A program made the position numbers and the translations under genes. 7,968 nucleotides of DNA from Candidatus Sulfopaludibacter sp. SbA3. GTDB lineage: Bacteria; Acidobacteriota; Vicinamibacteria; Vicinamibacterales; UBA2999. Location: NCBI GenBank assembly GCA_945866285.1, contig CAMBHC010000110.1, positions 1-7,968 on the forward strand, written 5' to 3'. The notes under the pieces were generated by a model, which saw only the letters and a list, made by a program, of their open reading frames with translations, made no database searches and had not been told where the DNA came from. The stretch's first letter is position 1; the number at the start of each line of letters is the position of its first letter. This document shows, in pieces, positions 5,540 to 7,968 of the stretch.

Positions 5540-6715
5540 ATGTCGCCGCTCGTTATCATCTTCATCACCGTCTTCATCGATTTGCTCGGCTTCGGGATCA
5601 TCATCCCGCTGCTGCCGTTCTACGCCGAGTCGTTCGGCGCGTCGGCCCTGACCATCGGTCTGCTGGGTACCAGTTTCTCGCTGATGCAGTTCGTGTTCTC
5701 GCCGATCTGGGGGCGCTGGTCCGACAAGGTCGGGCGCAAGCCGATCATCCTGCTGGGGCTGATGGGGTCGTGCCTGTCGTACCTGACGCTGGCGCTGGCC
5801 ACTTCGCTGCCGATGTTGTTTGTCGCGCGCATCATTGGCGGCATTGCCGGCGCCAACATTCCGACGGCGCAGGCCTACATCGCGGATGTCACCACGCCGG
5901 AGAATCGCGCCAAGGGCATGGGCATGGTGGGCGCCGCCTTCGGGCTGGGCTTCATTTTCGGCCCAGCCATTGGCGGCCTGCTCAGCCGCATCAGCCCCTC
6001 AGCGCCGATGTGGTTTGCCTCGGCGCTGTGCCTGAGTAATTTCATTGCCGCCTGGTTCCTGCTGCCCGAGTCGCGCAGGGTCTCGGCCGACACCAAGACG
6101 CTGGGCCGCCTCGAAGCGTTCAGGCACGCGATGACCAAGCCGGCCCTGGTGTTGTTGTTGGCGCTCTACTTCCTCGTCACGGCAGCCTTCTCCGGGTTTG
6201 AAGCGACCTTCGCACTGTTCAGCGAAGCACGCTACGGGTTCACCGCCGCCTCCATCGGCTTTCTGTTTGCGTTCATCGGTGTGGTGTTGGCGGTGATACA
6301 GGGCGTGCTGGTTCACCGGGTCGTCAAGCGACTGGGGGAGCCACGAGTGATTCCCATCGCCATTTTCTGCATTGCCGTGGGCGTTGGCCTGGTCCCGTTT
6401 GCGTGGAGTGTACCGACGCTGCTGGTGGCGCTCGGCGTGCTGGCGGTCGGCATGGGCTTTAATAACCCGTCGCTGACGTCCATGGTCTCTCGGTTGTCTG
6501 ATCCCAACGACCAGGGCGGCATGCTTGGCCTGGCCTCGTCGCTCGCCAGCCTTGGCCGCGTCGTCGGTCCCGCGTGGGGCGGATTTTTATACGACTCGTA
6601 CGGCATGACCACGCCGTACCTCAGCGCGTCGGGCCTGATGCTGGTCGCGTTTGCCGTCTCGTTTTTCGGGCTGTCGCGCCTGCGCCATGAAACCCACGCC
6701 CCTGCACGCGGCTAA
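5540..6715 (+). CDS. MFS transporter, DHA1 family, TetA/TCR-like
   Basis: A 391-residue, 12-helix inner-membrane drug:H+ antiporter-type protein. TM1 carries FIDLLGFGIIIPLLPFY with Asp14, characteristic of the TetA-like group. The cytoplasmic loop 2-3 has motif A, GRWSDKVGRKP (58-68). TM4 has motif B with Arg97 (RIIGGIAGAN). TM5 has the antiporter motif C, GAAFGLGFIFGPAIGG (131-146). A weaker second motif-A-like loop (HRVVKRLGEPR) follows TM8. Length is normal. The substrate cannot be read from sequence; tetracycline resistance should not be assumed, because many chromosomal relatives have other or unknown substrates. ATG 5540 lies 9 nt after the pcs stop with no ribosome-binding site; TATAGA at 5533-5538 is too close to be a normal -10. 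The 3' end overlaps the next gene by 29 nt. Confidence 0.92.
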   Translation: MSPLVIIFITVFIDLLGFGIIIPLLPFYAESFGASALTIGLLGTSFSLMQFVFSPIWGRWSDKVGRKPIILLGLMGSCLSYLTLALATSLPMLFVARIIGGIAGANIPTAQAYIADVTTPENRAKGMGMVGAAFGLGFIFGPAIGGLLSRISPSAPMWFASALCLSNFIAAWFLLPESRRVSADTKTLGRLEAFRHAMTKPALVLLLALYFLVTAAFSGFEATFALFSEARYGFTAASIGFLFAFIGVVLAVIQGVLVHRVVKRLGEPRVIPIAIFCIAVGVGLVPFAWSVPTLLVALGVLAVGMGFNNPSLTSMVSRLSDPNDQGGMLGLASSLASLGRVVGPAWGGFLYDSYGMTTPYLSASGLMLVAFAVSFFGLSRLRHETHAPARG

Positions 6716-7472
6716 TCCCGGGCCGTATACCGGCGACGGCAACTGGACGTACCTGATCCCAGGCGAGCGGCCGGTGCTGATCGACGCCGGCGTTGGGAAC
6801 GCCGCCCACCTTGACGCGATTGGCGCGGCGGCACCGGCCGGACCGGCCGAGGTGATCGTGACCCACGCGCATTCCGATCACGCATCAGGCGCACCAGCCA
6901 TTCGCGGGCGTTGGCCGGCGGCTGGCTTGACCAAGATGCCGTGGCCTGAGCGCGACGGCGACGTGCCGTGGCAGTCGCTGGCCGATGGCGACACCGTGAT
7001 GACCGACTCGGGTTCGCTTGAAGTCCTCCACACGCCAGGACACTCGCCGGACCACATCGCCCTATGGCATGCCGAGTCGCGAACGGTGTTCGTGGGCGAC
7101 CTCCTGCAGTTGGGTACCACCGTCTTCATCCCGGCTTCCTCCGGTGGCAGCCTTAGCGAATACCTGGCTTCGCTCGAGCGCCTGCGGCAGCTCTCGCCGG
7201 TGCGCGCATGGCCGGCGCATGGACCGGTGATCGAAGACCCGATGGCGCTCATCCACTACTACCTGGATCATCGGCGACTGCGGGAAGAGCAGGTGTTGGC
7301 GGCGCTCGCGGATGGCCTGGCGACGGTTGAGGCGATCACCGATCGCATCTACACGAACCTGGCCCAGGCGCTGCTGCCGATGGCCCGGGAGAGCGTGCTG
7401 GCGCACTTGGTCAAGCTCGAGGGCGAAAGCAAGGCGCGAGGCGCGGAAGCGCTTTGGGTACTCCGGCGATAG
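6687..7472 (+). CDS. Metallo-beta-lactamase-fold hydrolase, LACTB2-like
   Basis: A 261-residue protein with no signal peptide, so probably cytoplasmic. The MBL motif T-H-A-H-S-D-H is at 59-65 (His60, His62, Asp64, His65), followed by His119 (TPGHSPDH), Asp138 (FVGDLL) and His179 (WPAHGP): a complete two-metal site. After the core, residues about 185-245 (HYYLDHRRLREEQVLAAL, then a helix ending ARESVLAHLVKLEGE) match the C-terminal winged-helix region of LACTB2-type proteins. The animal LACTB2 is a single-stranded endoribonuclease; most bacterial members are uncharacterised, so an RNase, thioesterase or other hydrolase role is possible. ATG 6687 is chosen because MKPTPLHAANPGPYTGDGNW matches the family's N-terminal strand; an upstream in-frame start would lie deeper in the transporter gene. 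The 29-nt overlap with the transporter gene suggests coupled translation. It is the last gene of the block. Confidence 0.9.
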   Translation: MKPTPLHAANPGPYTGDGNWTYLIPGERPVLIDAGVGNAAHLDAIGAAAPAGPAEVIVTHAHSDHASGAPAIRGRWPAAGLTKMPWPERDGDVPWQSLADGDTVMTDSGSLEVLHTPGHSPDHIALWHAESRTVFVGDLLQLGTTVFIPASSGGSLSEYLASLERLRQLSPVRAWPAHGPVIEDPMALIHYYLDHRRLREEQVLAALADGLATVEAITDRIYTNLAQALLPMARESVLAHLVKLEGESKARGAEALWVLRR

Positions 7473-7476
7473 CAAA

Positions 7477-7690
7477 ATGTGCCGGCCTCGGACGCTGCGC
7501 GCGCTGACCGATGCGGCGCGGCTAGCGGGGATTGAGAAACGGGTGTCATGCCACGTGTTTCGTCACAGCTTTGCGACGCACCTGCTTGAAGCGGGGGCTG
7601 ACATCCGGACGGTGCAGGAACTGCTGGGCCACAAGGATGTCAGTACGACCATGATCTATACCCACGTAATGAGTCGGGGCGCGATGGGGA
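7477..7690 (+). pseudogene. C-terminal fragment of an integron-integrase-like tyrosine recombinase
   Basis: About 71 residues match the end of the tyrosine recombinase catalytic domain: CHVFRHSFATHLLEAGADI, then VQELLGHKDVST, then TMIYTHV. His26 and Arg29 (H-x-x-R), His52 (L-G-H) and the nucleophile Tyr61 are all present. The wording, especially DIRTVQELLGHKDVSTTMIYTHV, is closest to integron integrases (IntI) among families I know, with XerC/D-like enzymes second. The whole N-terminal DNA-binding domain and the first catalytic arginine are missing (about 250 residues), and similarity stops after MSRGAMG where IntI proteins continue with G-V-R-S-P-L-D. The frame stays open to 7872 from the ATG at 7477, but residues 72-131 look like noncoding translation. 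The fragment begins within a few bases of the hydrolase stop, so it looks like the scar of an insertion or deletion. It cannot be active alone. Confidence 0.75.
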
Positions 7691-7968
7691 GTAACGCATC
7701 CTGGTGCGCGTGCTTTACAGCCATGGCCCGGCTGACCCACCCGTTGAGATGGGTGGTATCATCCGCGCGGTCAAGGGCTTGCGGTATTCGCCTGCGGCCT
7801 GGCGGAATTTCCATAGCCGCACGCTCGCAGCTATGGTTAGTCGGAACTATGCCGACCCGTCCGTCAGTCTAGATACAGTTAGCCTGCTGAACCAGCACAA
7901 TCACGGCTCTCAAGAATCGCCCGTTTGAGTTTCGATCAACTAGGGCGTATTCTGGCCCTGACTTCCCA
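7691..7968. other. Noncoding, lower-GC, hairpin-rich flank of the recombinase remnant
   Basis: No convincing gene is seen. GC is about 54% over 7801-7968 by hand count, visibly below the coding part of the window. Short perfect inverted repeats are frequent: CCACCC/GGGTGG (7737-7742, 7751-7756), CCATAGC/GCTATGG (7811-7817, 7830-7836), GTCGG/CCGAC (7840-7844, 7852-7856), TGCTG/CAGCA (7885-7889, 7893-7897) and AGGGC/GCCCT (7942-7946, 7955-7959). None has a U-tract, so none is a clear terminator. An open frame at 7704-7928 shows no recognisable family. I found no integron attC core (R-Y-Y-Y-A-A-C with G-T-T-R-R-R-Y). Confidence 0.5.

Noticed and set aside
7704..7928. A 74-codon open frame starting at GTG in the terminal region
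   Set aside because: No ribosome-binding site, no recognisable family, and it runs through several hairpins; chance is the simpler explanation.
7942..7959. A rho-independent terminator (AGGGC/GCCCT)
   Set aside because: The stem is only 5 bp and no run of T follows on either strand.
7691..7968. An integron attC site or cassette array after the recombinase fragment
   Set aside because: GTTAGTC and GTTAGCC look superficially similar but do not match G-T-T-R-R-R-Y, and no matching R-Y-Y-Y-A-A-C partner was found.

Overview
The window is GC-rich, compactly coded bacterial DNA. Most genes lack a Shine-Dalgarno sequence and several start right after a -10-like box. Gene content (Tat-exported asparaginase, double-length ThyX homologue, Pcs-type phosphatidylcholine synthase, small secreted protein of unknown family) and 8-bp-periodic repeats between genes fit an environmental Acidobacteriota-like genome, perhaps Vicinamibacteria. 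That placement is a guess from style and content; there is no rRNA or other marker here.

Layout. (1) 1-301: a decayed sugar phosphate isomerase/epimerase remnant, lacking both ends of the fold. (2) 335-1507 (+): a Tat-exported glycosylasparaginase-type Ntn hydrolase, tail to tail with a zinc-ribbon Nudix hydrolase (1504-2034, -); their stop codons overlap. (3) 2050-2175: a divergent intergenic region filled by two opposed arrays of a degenerate octamer (core AGCAC) that form one large imperfect palindrome. (4) 2176-2727 (+): peptide deformylase, tail to tail with a small secreted protein (2730-3125, -), 2 bp apart. (5) 3126-3273: a divergent promoter region with a perfect 9-bp-arm inverted repeat. 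(6) 3274-7472 (+): four closely packed genes: tandem-domain ThyX-like protein, phosphatidylcholine synthase, TetA-like MFS transporter and LACTB2-like metallo-beta-lactamase-fold hydrolase. Spacing is 1 nt, 9 nt and a 29-nt overlap, so they are probably one transcription unit, although no shared pathway is evident. (7) 7477-7968: the C-terminal catalytic piece of an integron-integrase-like tyrosine recombinase, followed by about 280 bp of lower-GC, hairpin-rich DNA with no convincing gene.

Most of this is housekeeping or ordinary accessory content, and I see no clear new multi-gene system. The observations most worth following are the ThyX homologue whose signature motif seems divided between its two halves, the phase-locked octamer arrays (one supplies the last 11 codons and the stop of pcs), the palindrome ahead of the secreted-protein gene, and the recombinase remnant with its structured flank.
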